Shown here piece by piece: positions 55,022-64,000 of a stretch of 64,000 nucleotides of DNA. Each line of letters starts with the position of its first letter. The first letter of the stretch is position 1. The translations under genes and the position numbers were made by a program. The DNA is taken from the NCBI RefSeq assembly GCF_020623625.1, contig NC_060203.1, positions 434,001-498,000 of the forward strand, read 5' to 3'. The DNA comes from Saccharomycodes ludwigii (lineage: Eukaryota > Ascomycota > Saccharomycetes > Saccharomycodales > Saccharomycodaceae). A model generated the notes under the pieces. It worked only from the letters and a program-made list of their open reading frames with translations, did not search any database and was not told the DNA's origin.

Positions 55022-57955
55022 TTAATTGTTGTATAATCTAGACGAAACCCATTTTCTTCTGTACCAATTAGTAAAATCATAAATACTGGATTTTAATTTC
55101 CTAAAATCAGCATATTTTATACTTTTAGATATATTATCTAAAAAGATAGCCTTCTGCTGAGGATCAACAGGATATTTCAATCGATCCATCAATTTACTAA
55201 ACCATTCTAATAACAAACTATAATACTTTTCATTACCACTAGAATGTATTAATTTGATAAAATCACTTAAACAATTGGTAACTTCAATTGATTCATCTTT
55301 ACTAAATTTAAAAATTAAACCATTAATTAAGATATTAACCAATTGCGGTCCCTTGTTAATAAATGTTGTCAATACTTTCTCCTTCCATTGTGGTGGTGTT
55401 GTCTTAATTGTTAAGGAAGAAATAGGTGGGGTATTAAACCCCCATAAAATAATATCATCTAAACAACGTATTACCAACCCACATGTTTCAGAATCATTCA
55501 ACACAGTGCATGTCTTTAAAATAATCTCTACAATCTGGTCCATCAATCCATAACTATTAATGAACTCTTCTGGATAAAACATTAATGCGTCGCTAACCAT
55601 CAGGAAAAAATCATATATCATATCAGAGTATTGCAAAATTATTTTGTCGCTATCAGCATTGCCATCGTTTTGTATGTCCAATGGAATTTTGTTAAAGTTA
55701 TTCATAAATGTAATGCACTGCTGACAGGCAAATTCCCAGACAGCGCTTTTCACCTGAGGAGAAATCGTCGGGTATGAATCCGTATCACCAAAAATAGCAA
55801 TAATAGACCCAGAACACCATAAATAACAGCTCAAGCCAGTAGTGGAAAACCCATGTGCTATGAACTCTACAATGCTTGGCAACAATGGCTCCATAAAGCA
55901 ATTCAAGTTTGAAAACAACTGTCTAGTCAATTTCATTCCACGCTCCATAACTACGGAATTGTTGATGAATTTGGTAAAAATAGATTTTAAACTACCTTCC
56001 CACAGCTGTTGAACTATAACAACGACTGGGTCTGTGGTTTTGGTATCGGTTGCTTCTGATCTTGGATAAATCTCAGAAAAAATACCGTATAGCAAATCCA
56101 TTTGATCGGCAATTTTGTTGGATAAATCAGAAGTAATTTCATTAGCGTTACACATCTCGTTAAATGGTGGCAAAAATTTAGATAAAAATATGGCCAAGTT
56201 CTCTGTCAATTGCTCCACAGGCAACTGGTTAATAACCGAGCTCAAACCTTGACAAATTTCAAAATTAGATTCTACATCAATTAGTGGAGAAACTTTGTAA
56301 TATAAATCCATCAAGTCATTTATATGAGGACTTAGCAATTCTTTACAATCTTGACAAAAGAACATTAATGCATGGGAAGAAGCATTTAAAATATCAGGAT
56401 CATTGGCGCATGAATCAAATGTCCTATATATATAGCTCAATTGCATTCCCAAAAATTTCGGATGATTATTAGTCCATTCAGTATATCGACCCAACACTAA
56501 AATTATAGAATATTTAACCTTTTGATGGTCAGGCAATAATTGGGTATTATTTTCGTCAGAACATAGAAATGGGATGATTTGTGGCAATACTTGGTTTTCG
56601 CTTCTAGGAACCTCGTGAGCCATGGTTCTTAAAGCAAATAAAGCAGCCTCAACACTCTGCCAATGCTTGAAATGCTTCAAAATTTCCAAAGGTTGAGTAA
56701 GAGCGACAAGCGGACCAACCACAGCCGTGCAATCTTTCAACACATCGCCCATATCGTACCTAAAATCTTTAAATTTATCCTCTTCCTCTTTGGAATCAAA
56801 TTTATCTTCTGGATATTTCAAATGTTCTATGATACCAGTTAATAATTTTTGATAAATATCCATATATTCCTTTTTTTGAGAAGAATAACGTGGTAGCACC
56901 AAAAATTGCTTCAAATCAAACCAAAATGGGAACACATATTTAACAATATCCAAATCTTGATCAGAAGAACATGTTAGAAACAGTAAAACCTCAACCAAGG
57001 GTCTAAAAACATTTGGGGTTTTGGCAATAAAAACACACCACGCTTCCCCAGCCTCTACAAAAACTCTGGTCATTGCATCCAAAATGTCAGGATCAACCCT
57101 GTTGGCAGGAACTGATAACAATGCATTATTTAGTTGAATTAGATTGTTGTATAAAGACATGATCATATCCTGGTTTGGAATATCTCTAGTTTCTCTCAAA
57201 ATAAAAATTAAACAAGTAATGGCGCCTTCAAAACTATCATTATCAGACTCATAATTATTGTACAAAGTTTGGAAAATCAAATTCATCAATGGCTCCACAG
57301 TGATTAATTGTTCAATAGGAAATTCGCCTGACCATGTACTCAAACAACTTAAAACCAATTTTGGCGAGACACCGTTGGAAGAGCAGTCAATTAAAAATTG
57401 TAAAACATTAATCGAAATGGCAGAAATCAACTCATGTATTCTCGAAGTGAATTCATCCTCGGTTAAAGTTATGCCTTTCATATCCAAAGTTTCCTCTGGC
57501 AAAATCTTTAAAAATTCTAATAATCTGTCGGGTTCATTTAGAAGATTTGTAATTATTTCTTGAACAGGTTTTTTCCATGTCACGTACTGGATAGCAAATT
57601 TGGCTAAAGAAACATATAATTGAATCATGACCACTTTGTTGAAAGTTGAGTGGGAAACCAGGTTTAACAAGGCGTATTTTATTTCCTCCATTTCGTTTGG
57701 TTCTAATTGGTTTAAGTCATATGTGATTTTATTTCTTAATGTTTGTGCTGCAAATATAAGCATACTAGAATCACTGGTGTTTTCTTTTTTGTCACCCTTG
57801 CTGGTATTTAGCATTTCTAACATTATCCTCCAGGACACATGTTCTTTTTGAACACCTTCTAGATAATTTAATGCAACTTTTTTATCATTTTCAGAGGATA
57901 CAGATGAATTAATGCAGTTTAATGATTCAAAAATATTTTGTTTTATACCATCCAT
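55022..57955 (-). CDS. MTR10: Mtr10, nuclear import receptor for Npl3 and tRNA
   Basis: A 977-residue HEAT-repeat importin-beta homologue (transportin-SR/TNPO3 family), against about 972 in S. cerevisiae. The N-terminus ALNYLEGVQKEHVSWRIMLE and FAAQTLRNKITYDLNQL forms the cargo/Ran-binding first repeats, and the end NISKSIKYADFRKLKSSIYD and FTNWYRRKWV is strongly Mtr10-like. In yeast it imports the mRNA-binding SR-like protein Npl3 and supports tRNA retrograde traffic. The promoter is shared with SME1. The order PNS1-MTR10-SME1-PET123 is that of chromosome XV read backwards. Confidence 0.97.
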   Translation of the reverse strand: MDGIKQNIFESLNCINSSVSSENDKKVALNYLEGVQKEHVSWRIMLEMLNTSKGDKKENTSDSSMLIFAAQTLRNKITYDLNQLEPNEMEEIKYALLNLVSHSTFNKVVMIQLYVSLAKFAIQYVTWKKPVQEIITNLLNEPDRLLEFLKILPEETLDMKGITLTEDEFTSRIHELISAISINVLQFLIDCSSNGVSPKLVLSCLSTWSGEFPIEQLITVEPLMNLIFQTLYNNYESDNDSFEGAITCLIFILRETRDIPNQDMIMSLYNNLIQLNNALLSVPANRVDPDILDAMTRVFVEAGEAWCVFIAKTPNVFRPLVEVLLFLTCSSDQDLDIVKYVFPFWFDLKQFLVLPRYSSQKKEYMDIYQKLLTGIIEHLKYPEDKFDSKEEEDKFKDFRYDMGDVLKDCTAVVGPLVALTQPLEILKHFKHWQSVEAALFALRTMAHEVPRSENQVLPQIIPFLCSDENNTQLLPDHQKVKYSIILVLGRYTEWTNNHPKFLGMQLSYIYRTFDSCANDPDILNASSHALMFFCQDCKELLSPHINDLMDLYYKVSPLIDVESNFEICQGLSSVINQLPVEQLTENLAIFLSKFLPPFNEMCNANEITSDLSNKIADQMDLLYGIFSEIYPRSEATDTKTTDPVVVIVQQLWEGSLKSIFTKFINNSVVMERGMKLTRQLFSNLNCFMEPLLPSIVEFIAHGFSTTGLSCYLWCSGSIIAIFGDTDSYPTISPQVKSAVWEFACQQCITFMNNFNKIPLDIQNDGNADSDKIILQYSDMIYDFFLMVSDALMFYPEEFINSYGLMDQIVEIILKTCTVLNDSETCGLVIRCLDDIILWGFNTPPISSLTIKTTPPQWKEKVLTTFINKGPQLVNILINGLIFKFSKDESIEVTNCLSDFIKLIHSSGNEKYYSLLLEWFSKLMDRLKYPVDPQQKAIFLDNISKSIKYADFRKLKSSIYDFTNWYRRKWVSSRLYNN

Positions 57956-58012
57956 TTTATAAAGTTATTCGATCACTGTTATTATTTTTATTAGTGTCTT
58001 AGAAAACCTTTT

Positions 58013-58040
58013 GTTTTTTGTTTTTTGTTTTTTGTTTTTT
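58013..58040. repeat. Four GTTTTTT heptamer repeats
   Basis: G recurs at 58013, 58020, 58027 and 58034 in an otherwise pure T tract, within 90 bp of the MTR10 start. Confidence 0.9.
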
Positions 58041-58384
58041 TATTTTACTTTATTAAATTACTGTGTGTAGAAATTGTGTTTGAAAAAAATAGCATATGTT
58101 TATGTATGTATTAAAAGCAGGAGTAATATCAATAGCAAGTGTGTTTTATTTATTAATTTCTTTTTATGAACAAACTTGAAAAGAAAAAAAAAAAAAATTT
58201 TTTTTTCTTTCTTTTTTCTTTCCTATAAGAATATTTAATAGTTTATTTAACACGATACGTTCTTTCCTGAGGAACTGTTTTGCTAATACCCGGCTATTCA
58301 GTTTTCAAGTTAGGTTGAATTAAAAATTACGTCAAAATGCAACTTTTTCTATTTAAATGGCCGGGCTACCAACAAAAGGTCATT

Positions 58385-58397
58385 TCACACGGGTGCA
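58385..58397 (-). promoter_or_regulatory. Rap1-like sequence TGCACCCGTGTGA
   Basis: On the minus strand the CACCCGT core fits the relaxed Rap1 consensus. It is about 195 bp upstream of SME1. Confidence 0.35.
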
Positions 58398-58415
58398 ATG
58401 TCTCATCCAATATAC

Positions 58416-58434
58416 TACCGACGGACGCTCGGTA
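58416..58434. promoter_or_regulatory. Everted CCG-N9-CGG dyad
   Basis: TACCGA and TCGGTA are perfect arms around CGGACGC, so CCG and CGG are separated by nine bases, the same geometry as the SPP2/SHE9 element. Confidence 0.35.
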
Positions 58435-58589
58435 TCAGGTATAACACGGATCAATTTTTTTCATCAAATTTAAAAAACAAATAAATAAATAAATAAATAA
58501 CCTTCAATTCGTATTTTTTTTTTTCCTTCTTTGTCAATATAAGCATATTCGATAGAATCAACCTTAATCCAGAACAACTCTAAATCAAA

Positions 58590-58940
58590 ATGTCAATGAG
58601 ACCGCCCATTAATTGTTTGTTTGACAATTTGCAACAACAATCTATAGTAACTTTTTGGTTATTTGAACAATTGAATTTCAGAATAAGAGGTAAAATAGCC
58701 GGATTTGATGAGTTTATGAATGTGGTAATTGTTAATGCCGAAGAAATACCTATAGATAAAGAAACTGGCAAAGAAATAATTACAAAGGCCAAAAAATTGG
58801 GCAGGATATTGTTAAAAGGTGATAATATAACGTTAATAACAACTAATAATGATACTGTCAAAGAATCTCAACCAACGGATAAAATAATACAAAAACCAAA
58901 AGATACTACTAATAAAATGGTAGGCACATTGGAAGGGTAA
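58590..58940 (+). CDS. SME1: SmE, core spliceosomal snRNP protein
   Basis: A 116-residue Sm protein. Sm1 motif VTFWLFEQLNFRIRGKIAGF then DEFMNVVI, and Sm2 motif LGRILLKGDNITLI, match SmE closely. The N-terminus MSMRPPINCLFDNLQQQ is shorter than in S. cerevisiae, and about 28 residues (from TVKESQPTDK) extend beyond the Sm2 strand where the 94-residue yeast protein stops. SmE is part of the heptameric Sm ring on U1, U2, U4 and U5 snRNAs. No intron is present. The ATG at 58590 is the only plausible start. Confidence 0.98.
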   Translation: MSMRPPINCLFDNLQQQSIVTFWLFEQLNFRIRGKIAGFDEFMNVVIVNAEEIPIDKETGKEIITKAKKLGRILLKGDNITLITTNNDTVKESQPTDKIIQKPKDTTNKMVGTLEG

Positions 58941-59067
58941 AAAAGACTTACAAAAAAAAAAAGAAAGATATTTGCATTATCAATGTTAGAAACGCATAAA
59001 GACAAGGTAGTATACGTATGTTCATTTTTATTCTGTAATATATACAGACAGTCTTTATTTTATGATA

Positions 59068-59101
<34 letters not shown>

Positions 59102-59203
59102 TTTTTTTTAATTAAATAGAAAATAACTATGTACATGTCAAAAAAAAAAGAAAAAAAAATTAATCGAAATCAACTGTCTGCTTCCATGTATGAATTTAGA
59201 CAC

Positions 59204-60151
59204 TTATTTTTCTTGTTGTTGATCAGGTTTCTTTTGATTATCCTTAATTGAGTCACCATTCATATAATTAATAACTTTTGGTAGACCTACATAATGGTTT
59301 GGACCCATGGTGCCTAGTAATTGATTAACGATTCTAGTCTTAGTCTTAGTAGCAGAGTCTGCAGTCAAATCAGTATTACCAAACAAATTAAATTTAATTG
59401 CACGATCAACGGCATTTTTCTGGCTGAAAACATTATCGATTTTAGCAAGTAACTGTTCTTCAGTAACAATAAAATTCGATGAAACATGATACAATTGTAA
59501 TAACTTTTCTAATCTTCTCTTTTTGGCCTTGAAAATAATAATTTCTCTATTGTATTCCCTTTTCAGTTTTAAAATCTCTTCTTCTTCCTCAGTTCTAGGT
59601 CTCATGAATGGCAATGGCTTTCTTTTATTTGTATTATCATCTTCTGGAATAAAGGACAGCATGTCGTGTAATGTAGGTGTGGTAAGATTGTTTTCAATAC
59701 TACTACTTTTTAATAATTTTGTTTGTTCATTCTTTTTTCTTTCTTGTACAATTTGTTTCTTTTCTTCCAAAAAGTTTTGCAATTTTATTAATCTTTCTTC
59801 CTCCTTACGTAAACTGCTGGCCAAATATTCACGACGTAAACTGGCCATAGAACTTTTAACTTGTGCCACTGTGCTCTTGTTAGAAGTCATATTGTCGCTA
59901 TTACTTTTTGGTGGTGGAACGGTTTTTCTAATTTGTGATTCAATCTCAATGAATTTCATTGGTGGCTGGTTACGTTGAATGCCTTGTGGGTGTGGAATAT
60001 TTTCAGCATATCCAGATTTACTATTTTTCTGCTTTAAATTCTCTTCCATTAAAATATGTTTCTTCTGTTTCATTGTTGGTGTCTTCAAGATTGGACGTAT
60101 TTTTGGTAAAATACCACTTTTAAAACCAAATTTAGCTATGCCTTTGCCCAT
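59204..60151 (-). CDS. PET123: Pet123, fungal small-subunit mitoribosomal protein mS26
   Basis: A 315-residue protein, against about 318 in S. cerevisiae. The conserved N-terminus MGKGIAKFGFKSGILPKIRP and ILKTPTMKQKKHI is diagnostic, followed by the GYAENIPHPQGIQR block. A long charged helix lies in the middle (LRREYLASSLRKEEERLIKL, then FLEEKKQIVQERKKNEQ). The C-terminal third contains EEQLLAKIDNVFSQKNAVDR. In yeast it is essential for mitochondrial translation and sits in the small subunit. An A8T13 block lies about 220 bp upstream. Confidence 0.95.
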   Translation of the reverse strand: MGKGIAKFGFKSGILPKIRPILKTPTMKQKKHILMEENLKQKNSKSGYAENIPHPQGIQRNQPPMKFIEIESQIRKTVPPPKSNSDNMTSNKSTVAQVKSSMASLRREYLASSLRKEEERLIKLQNFLEEKKQIVQERKKNEQTKLLKSSSIENNLTTPTLHDMLSFIPEDDNTNKRKPLPFMRPRTEEEEEILKLKREYNREIIIFKAKKRRLEKLLQLYHVSSNFIVTEEQLLAKIDNVFSQKNAVDRAIKFNLFGNTDLTADSATKTKTRIVNQLLGTMGPNHYVGLPKVINYMNGDSIKDNQKKPDQQQEK

Positions 60152-60568
60152 TTTGTTTTAGGTTATATTGTGTATATATTTCTAGTTTTATTTGTTCAAA
60201 TTTTTCAGTAGAAATGCCTCTAAAAAAAAAAATTAAAATAATAAAAATAAAAGAATAAAAATAAAAATATAAAGAGAATAATAAAGTTTTCAAAATCTTT
60301 AAATGGAAATGTTATAAAATGAAAATTAAAAAAAAGTTTGTTTGATTTTGTTAATATATAAAAAATAATTAAAAAAAATTTTTTTTTTTTTCTTTCTTTT
60401 CATTTTTCAAATATCTCACTCGTATCATTTCTTTTTTACTCGCTCAAAAAACATTCTCAGTTATAAGAAAAAAAAAAAAAAAAAAAAAAAAAAACTTATG
60501 CAAAATAGACTTTTCATTTATATATTCATTTACTATACACGATGATATCAATATATTCAACAAAGTAT
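60152..60568. other. Intergenic region PET123/TRS120
   Basis: AAAAT-rich sequence, A8T13 at 60371-60391 and A24 at about 60471-60494. It separates PET123 from TRS120, a junction not present in S. cerevisiae. No gene seen. Confidence 0.55.
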
Positions 60569-63500
60569 TTATGTGTCTACTTTTAATATTAATGGTGATA
60601 AGCTAAAACTTTTCTTGCCTTCATTTGATTCAAACAAACAATTAAGTTCAAACATACCGGAATCTACAAACAGCATATCAATTTTAACACCATTCTTATC
60701 TATAGGCATAATTCTTTTGCCATTGAATAACACCCTATTACTCTTTAAAACAGATTTCCCAGTTAGAGAATCTAATAATAACAAAATTATGGTACCAGGC
60801 GCATCACTAGATATTTTTAGACATGTAAAATCACCGGCTTTTAACACATTATTTTGTTTAGAATTGTTATTCCTGTTTAAAAGCTCTAGAGTAATTTCAT
60901 TTTCTGGAATGAGCGTTGGAAACCTTTGACAATCAGATAGACTAATATATCTCCTTAAATCAGTTCTGCCAGTGTAAGGATCTTCCTCGCTATTTTTCTC
61001 CATAACCCAGTTACAACTTATCATTTTTAAAACATTTTCTCTTATCCAAAATTGCGTCTTGGATGTTAAGGTAGTTGCTTTAAAATTTTGGCTGGGTATA
61101 TCTAAATTGACATTCTCCGTAAATAAATGTCGGTCAATAGGAATCGCAAATCTCTTGGAATGTTTAGTGTACAAAATATATTTTGCTGATTTATAATCGC
61201 GGTATTTCAAAGTAAAAGATAGATTTTCGATCCACGAATTCCTTATGTCCAAATATAACACCCACTTATAGTCAGGTGATTTAATTAAAAAGTTATACCA
61301 GTCACAATCTGTTGATTCGAGTTTAGTTACAACGTCCTTAGAATTACAGTCATCACCACTATATGTTGGAACATTATCATGTAATAAAACCCACTGCTGG
61401 TTATGTTGAAAGGGTAATATTTCCACGTTAAAAATTTCCAAGTTTTTCAAAATGGAAATGTTAACGGGTATTCCAATAGTTTTATAATAATTATATTTCC
61501 TGCGTATACCATATTCGATAAAAATATCAAAATTATCAAAATCTACAGGTATCGAAATTCCCAAGGATAAATCCAATGTGCAACTGAATGTCAAACTTTT
61601 ATTGCAAGCAATTATGTTGGAATGGTGTTTGATTTTTAGACATTTTTTCAAATTTTCAAATCTTAATTCAATTTCGTAATTTTCTTCAGCGGGTAATGTC
61701 CTTGCACCTTTTTGAACAACATTAAAGTCAACTTCAAGTGTATTAATTTCTGCCACTGTTAACAGAGACTTATTAAATAAATTAAATGTAACTTCAGATT
61801 TAGAACCCTCCTGGATAATTAATGTTTGCGGTGGACTTTCCAAATAGACCTCCGGATGTTGTTCAATAATCTCATATTCAAACACCCGGTTATCAAAATT
61901 ATTGGCTACCTTGAAAACATGTGGTTTGAATTGAAACACTTTTAGTTTTAAGCTCTCTAATCTTAATTTGTCAGTACTTTTCAACACTTCTAATTGTAAG
62001 TATATTTTCCTGGTGCTTTCCGCTGGTAGTACAAATTTGCCGTCATAATTAGAGTTATTCAATAAAGTGAAATACTCTTGATCTTTTTCTAATAGTTCAA
62101 TCGAGGTAATGTCAACGTTAAATTTAAAAATATTCTTCACGGTAATTTCCAATGAAACTATCTCACCGACTAATAAAGAGACACGTTCCACTATGGCTTT
62201 GTTATCCTTATGTTTATTATTATTTTCAGCAGTATTACTAGCGTTACTCAAATATCGATAAGGATTAAAAACTAATGCATCTTCATCTTCGTAATTTTCA
62301 TCATCATCGTCATCACCAGTTTCTTCTTCTTCTTCATTTTCTAGAGCAATTTCATGTTGAGCACCACTTTTACTCTTGTCCCTTATTTTATCTTCTAAAA
62401 TAATGCTTTCAGTTTTTCTTTTCAAGTGAAAATTCTTTTTCCTTTTAGTAGGTAGTTCAATATTACTGTTTGTTCGAAAAATAAAAATACCTTGCAAAAG
62501 TTCAAATTCAATAAACCATTCAAATTCTTGATCATCAATGGAAATTATGTTATCAGTTAATAAAACAATTTGTTCCGATACAGTTAGCAAATCATGGTAT
62601 TTTTCTAACATTTTCATGGACCATAGAAAACTTTTTTTCCGTTCTCCATATTTTTTAGATAATAATATACAAGAATTTAAAATAGATTTTGCCAACAGTC
62701 CCCATGAATCTAGCGAAACATTCAGCTTGTCCCCAACATCACCACCATTTTCAAATATTAACTTAACCATGAACTCATGTAATGGAATATTTTCCCATGT
62801 GTAGTAAATTGGGCGTGGTTCCTTTAACAAAATCATTAATATGTAACGCAAAAAAAAAGAGCTTTTTCTTGTAAACCCGACTGTAAGATGTAATATTGCC
62901 AACGAAGTGTATATTTTCAACTGATGGAAAACATTCATTTGTGATAACTCAAATTCCAACACATTATTAGAATAATCGCTAATGTCCACTCTATCAAACC
63001 TAAAATAATTTGAATCCAATATGGACTCACTACTTTTCCTCTTCGTACCACTAGTAACTGAGATGGGCAGCACTAGTGTCTGTAAGGCTTCGTATAAATC
63101 ATTAGAGCAATAGAACGAAGACATAAAATCTAGAAAACGTAGTATCGTATCTATATAGACAATTTGAGGTGTGAATTCAGTATTGTGTGTTAGTGTATAA
63201 TCATAATAATGTAGTATTTTATCATTGATTTGTTTGATGAGTAATGGGATGCAGGTATCTGAAATTAATTTTTTGGCACTATTTGTATAGTTATTGTTTG
63301 TAAAGTTATGGTCATTATCTGTCGAAATTCTTTTATCTAAACTTTTATGTGCCAAATTGGAAATTACAACACTATTTGTCGACGTTCTTGGTGAATTTAA
63401 ACGGGAAAGACTTGGCCTAGCGCTAGCATTAGGTGTATTGGTCTCAGATACGACTTTATCCACATCCATTAAAGTGTAAATGACAGAAGGTACTGCCACG

Positions 63501-64000
63501 GAACAATTAATATATGATAACAATATGATGCAGATAGAAATACCTTCTAGTGCACTTGATAACCACAGATAATCTCCCATTTTATGACTTAATAGCGCTG
63601 CTTCATTAAAATTTAATAAACTTTGATGATATTGACCGCCCATTAATTGTAAATTTGCCAGCACTTTTAGCTGTCTTGCCCTTGATTTTAATCTATTATC
63701 AGAATTCAATTTGTAGGAAGCTTTGCTTCTTTGCAAAATACTTGCATCCGAAATCTTTCTTTTCATTGCCAAGGGGGATAAAGTTGTTCTTAAAATAGAA
63801 GTCCCGCCAATTGCCCCAGGTGATCTTAAAGTGACATGTTTATATGATTTATAATAAATTTCCAAACATTCTAAAAAGTTTCTAGCAATATCACAAATAA
63901 TGGTTTCCAAATTAGATTTTTCTACAAAAACATATTTACTTTCTTTGATTTCAATTCCATCGTTTACAGTACTATTTGTTATATTTATTATATTGTGGCA
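60569..64000 (-). CDS. TRS120: Trs120, TRAPPII subunit (5' end outside window)
   Basis: The frame runs from the TAA at 60569-60571 to the window edge without an initiating ATG, showing 1143 residues of a protein of about 1289 in S. cerevisiae. The visible N-terminal part has TPR-like helices (LKVLANLQLMGGQYHQSLLN and FNEAALLSHKMGDYLWLSSA), typical of Trs120/TRAPPC9. An acidic patch (about 535-555 of the visible part) precedes the C-terminal beta-rich half, where immunoglobulin-like folds are expected (VSLLVGEIVSLEITVKNIFK). TRAPPII activates Rab GTPases Ypt31/32 at the late Golgi. It is the chromosome IV-derived YDR407C and keeps its chromosome IV orientation. Confidence 0.93.
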   Translation of the reverse strand, partial: CHNIINITNSTVNDGIEIKESKYVFVEKSNLETIICDIARNFLECLEIYYKSYKHVTLRSPGAIGGTSILRTTLSPLAMKRKISDASILQRSKASYKLNSDNRLKSRARQLKVLANLQLMGGQYHQSLLNFNEAALLSHKMGDYLWLSSALEGISICIILLSYINCSVAVPSVIYTLMDVDKVVSETNTPNASARPSLSRLNSPRTSTNSVVISNLAHKSLDKRISTDNDHNFTNNNYTNSAKKLISDTCIPLLIKQINDKILHYYDYTLTHNTEFTPQIVYIDTILRFLDFMSSFYCSNDLYEALQTLVLPISVTSGTKRKSSESILDSNYFRFDRVDISDYSNNVLEFELSQMNVFHQLKIYTSLAILHLTVGFTRKSSFFLRYILMILLKEPRPIYYTWENIPLHEFMVKLIFENGGDVGDKLNVSLDSWGLLAKSILNSCILLSKKYGERKKSFLWSMKMLEKYHDLLTVSEQIVLLTDNIISIDDQEFEWFIEFELLQGIFIFRTNSNIELPTKRKKNFHLKRKTESIILEDKIRDKSKSGAQHEIALENEEEEETGDDDDDENYEDEDALVFNPYRYLSNASNTAENNNKHKDNKAIVERVSLLVGEIVSLEITVKNIFKFNVDITSIELLEKDQEYFTLLNNSNYDGKFVLPAESTRKIYLQLEVLKSTDKLRLESLKLKVFQFKPHVFKVANNFDNRVFEYEIIEQHPEVYLESPPQTLIIQEGSKSEVTFNLFNKSLLTVAEINTLEVDFNVVQKGARTLPAEENYEIELRFENLKKCLKIKHHSNIIACNKSLTFSCTLDLSLGISIPVDFDNFDIFIEYGIRRKYNYYKTIGIPVNISILKNLEIFNVEILPFQHNQQWVLLHDNVPTYSGDDCNSKDVVTKLESTDCDWYNFLIKSPDYKWVLYLDIRNSWIENLSFTLKYRDYKSAKYILYTKHSKRFAIPIDRHLFTENVNLDIPSQNFKATTLTSKTQFWIRENVLKMISCNWVMEKNSEEDPYTGRTDLRRYISLSDCQRFPTLIPENEITLELLNRNNNSKQNNVLKAGDFTCLKISSDAPGTIILLLLDSLTGKSVLKSNRVLFNGKRIMPIDKNGVKIDMLFVDSGMFELNCLFESNEGKKSFSLSPLILKVDT

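Larger units (their letters stand above)
57956..58589. other. Divergent intergenic region MTR10/SME1
   Basis: A 7-bp GTTTTTT repeat (58013-58040) lies near MTR10, then an A/T block near 58185-58206. A complex stretch at 58270-58450 contains a CRE-like TTACGTCA (58327-58334), a Rap1-like sequence and a CCG-N9-CGG dyad. Confidence 0.6.

Overview
The window is nuclear DNA from a budding yeast of the order Saccharomycetales. It is very AT-rich, gene-dense and apparently free of introns. Nearly every protein is recognisable as a Saccharomyces cerevisiae counterpart. A conserved leucine of RPT3 (codon 75, positions 24819-24821) is encoded by CTG, so the standard code applies and a CUG-Ser/Ala yeast is unlikely. 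Gene content alternates between two S. cerevisiae segments, chromosome XV (YOR140W-YOR161C) and chromosome IV (YDR392W-YDR407C). That interleaving is expected of a lineage that did not pass through the whole-genome duplication. The strong A/T bias and abundant A/T homopolymers would fit a Saccharomycodaceae species such as Saccharomycodes ludwigii, but this assignment is inference.

Layout. 1-9 kb: SFL1 (5' end outside the window), ARP8, a 2.1-kb empty divergent region, LSC1. 9.5-16.3 kb: PNO1, ELG1, SPT3, THI80, which read as one inverted block. 16.8-18.5 kb: an ATR1-type MFS transporter, foreign to this neighbourhood, at the edge of that block. 19-31 kb: MDM32, SPP2, SHE9, RPT3, SMP3, SXM1. 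31.5-41 kb: NCB2, UTP5, HPT1, URH1, and DIT1 with no DIT2 beside it. 41.8-49 kb: RPB7, MRPL23, RPB2, MRP20. 49.6-52.4 kb: ATG40-like and ISN1, with no PDR5 or SLP1 between them. 53-60 kb: PNS1, MTR10, SME1, PET123, a second rearranged block. 60.6-64 kb: TRS120 (5' end outside the window).

The genes are housekeeping and act in unrelated processes: chromatin and transcription (ARP8, SPT3, NCB2, RPB2, RPB7, SFL1), mitochondria (LSC1, MDM32, SHE9, MRPL23, MRP20, PET123), ribosome assembly (PNO1, UTP5), nucleotide metabolism (HPT1, URH1, ISN1), nuclear import (SXM1, MTR10), splicing (SPP2, SME1), proteolysis (RPT3), genome stability (ELG1) and membrane traffic (TRS120, ATG40-like). Neighbours reflect ancestral order, not operons. 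Several starts are placed at internal ATGs (PNO1, ELG1, DIT1, RPB7, ISN1) because the longer open frames begin with GTG or TTG, or lack conservation.

I saw no tRNA, rRNA, snoRNA, centromere, transposon or virus-derived element that I could support, and no clear novel multi-gene system. The points most worth a second look are the interleaved synteny and its two rearranged blocks, DIT1 without DIT2, the missing PDR5/SLP1 pair, a dense Cbf1/Rap1-type element cluster upstream of ISN1, an 8-copy 11-bp repeat in the NCB2 leader, and a 59-codon uninterrupted CAA run in SFL1. All comparisons with S. cerevisiae gene lengths and order are from memory.
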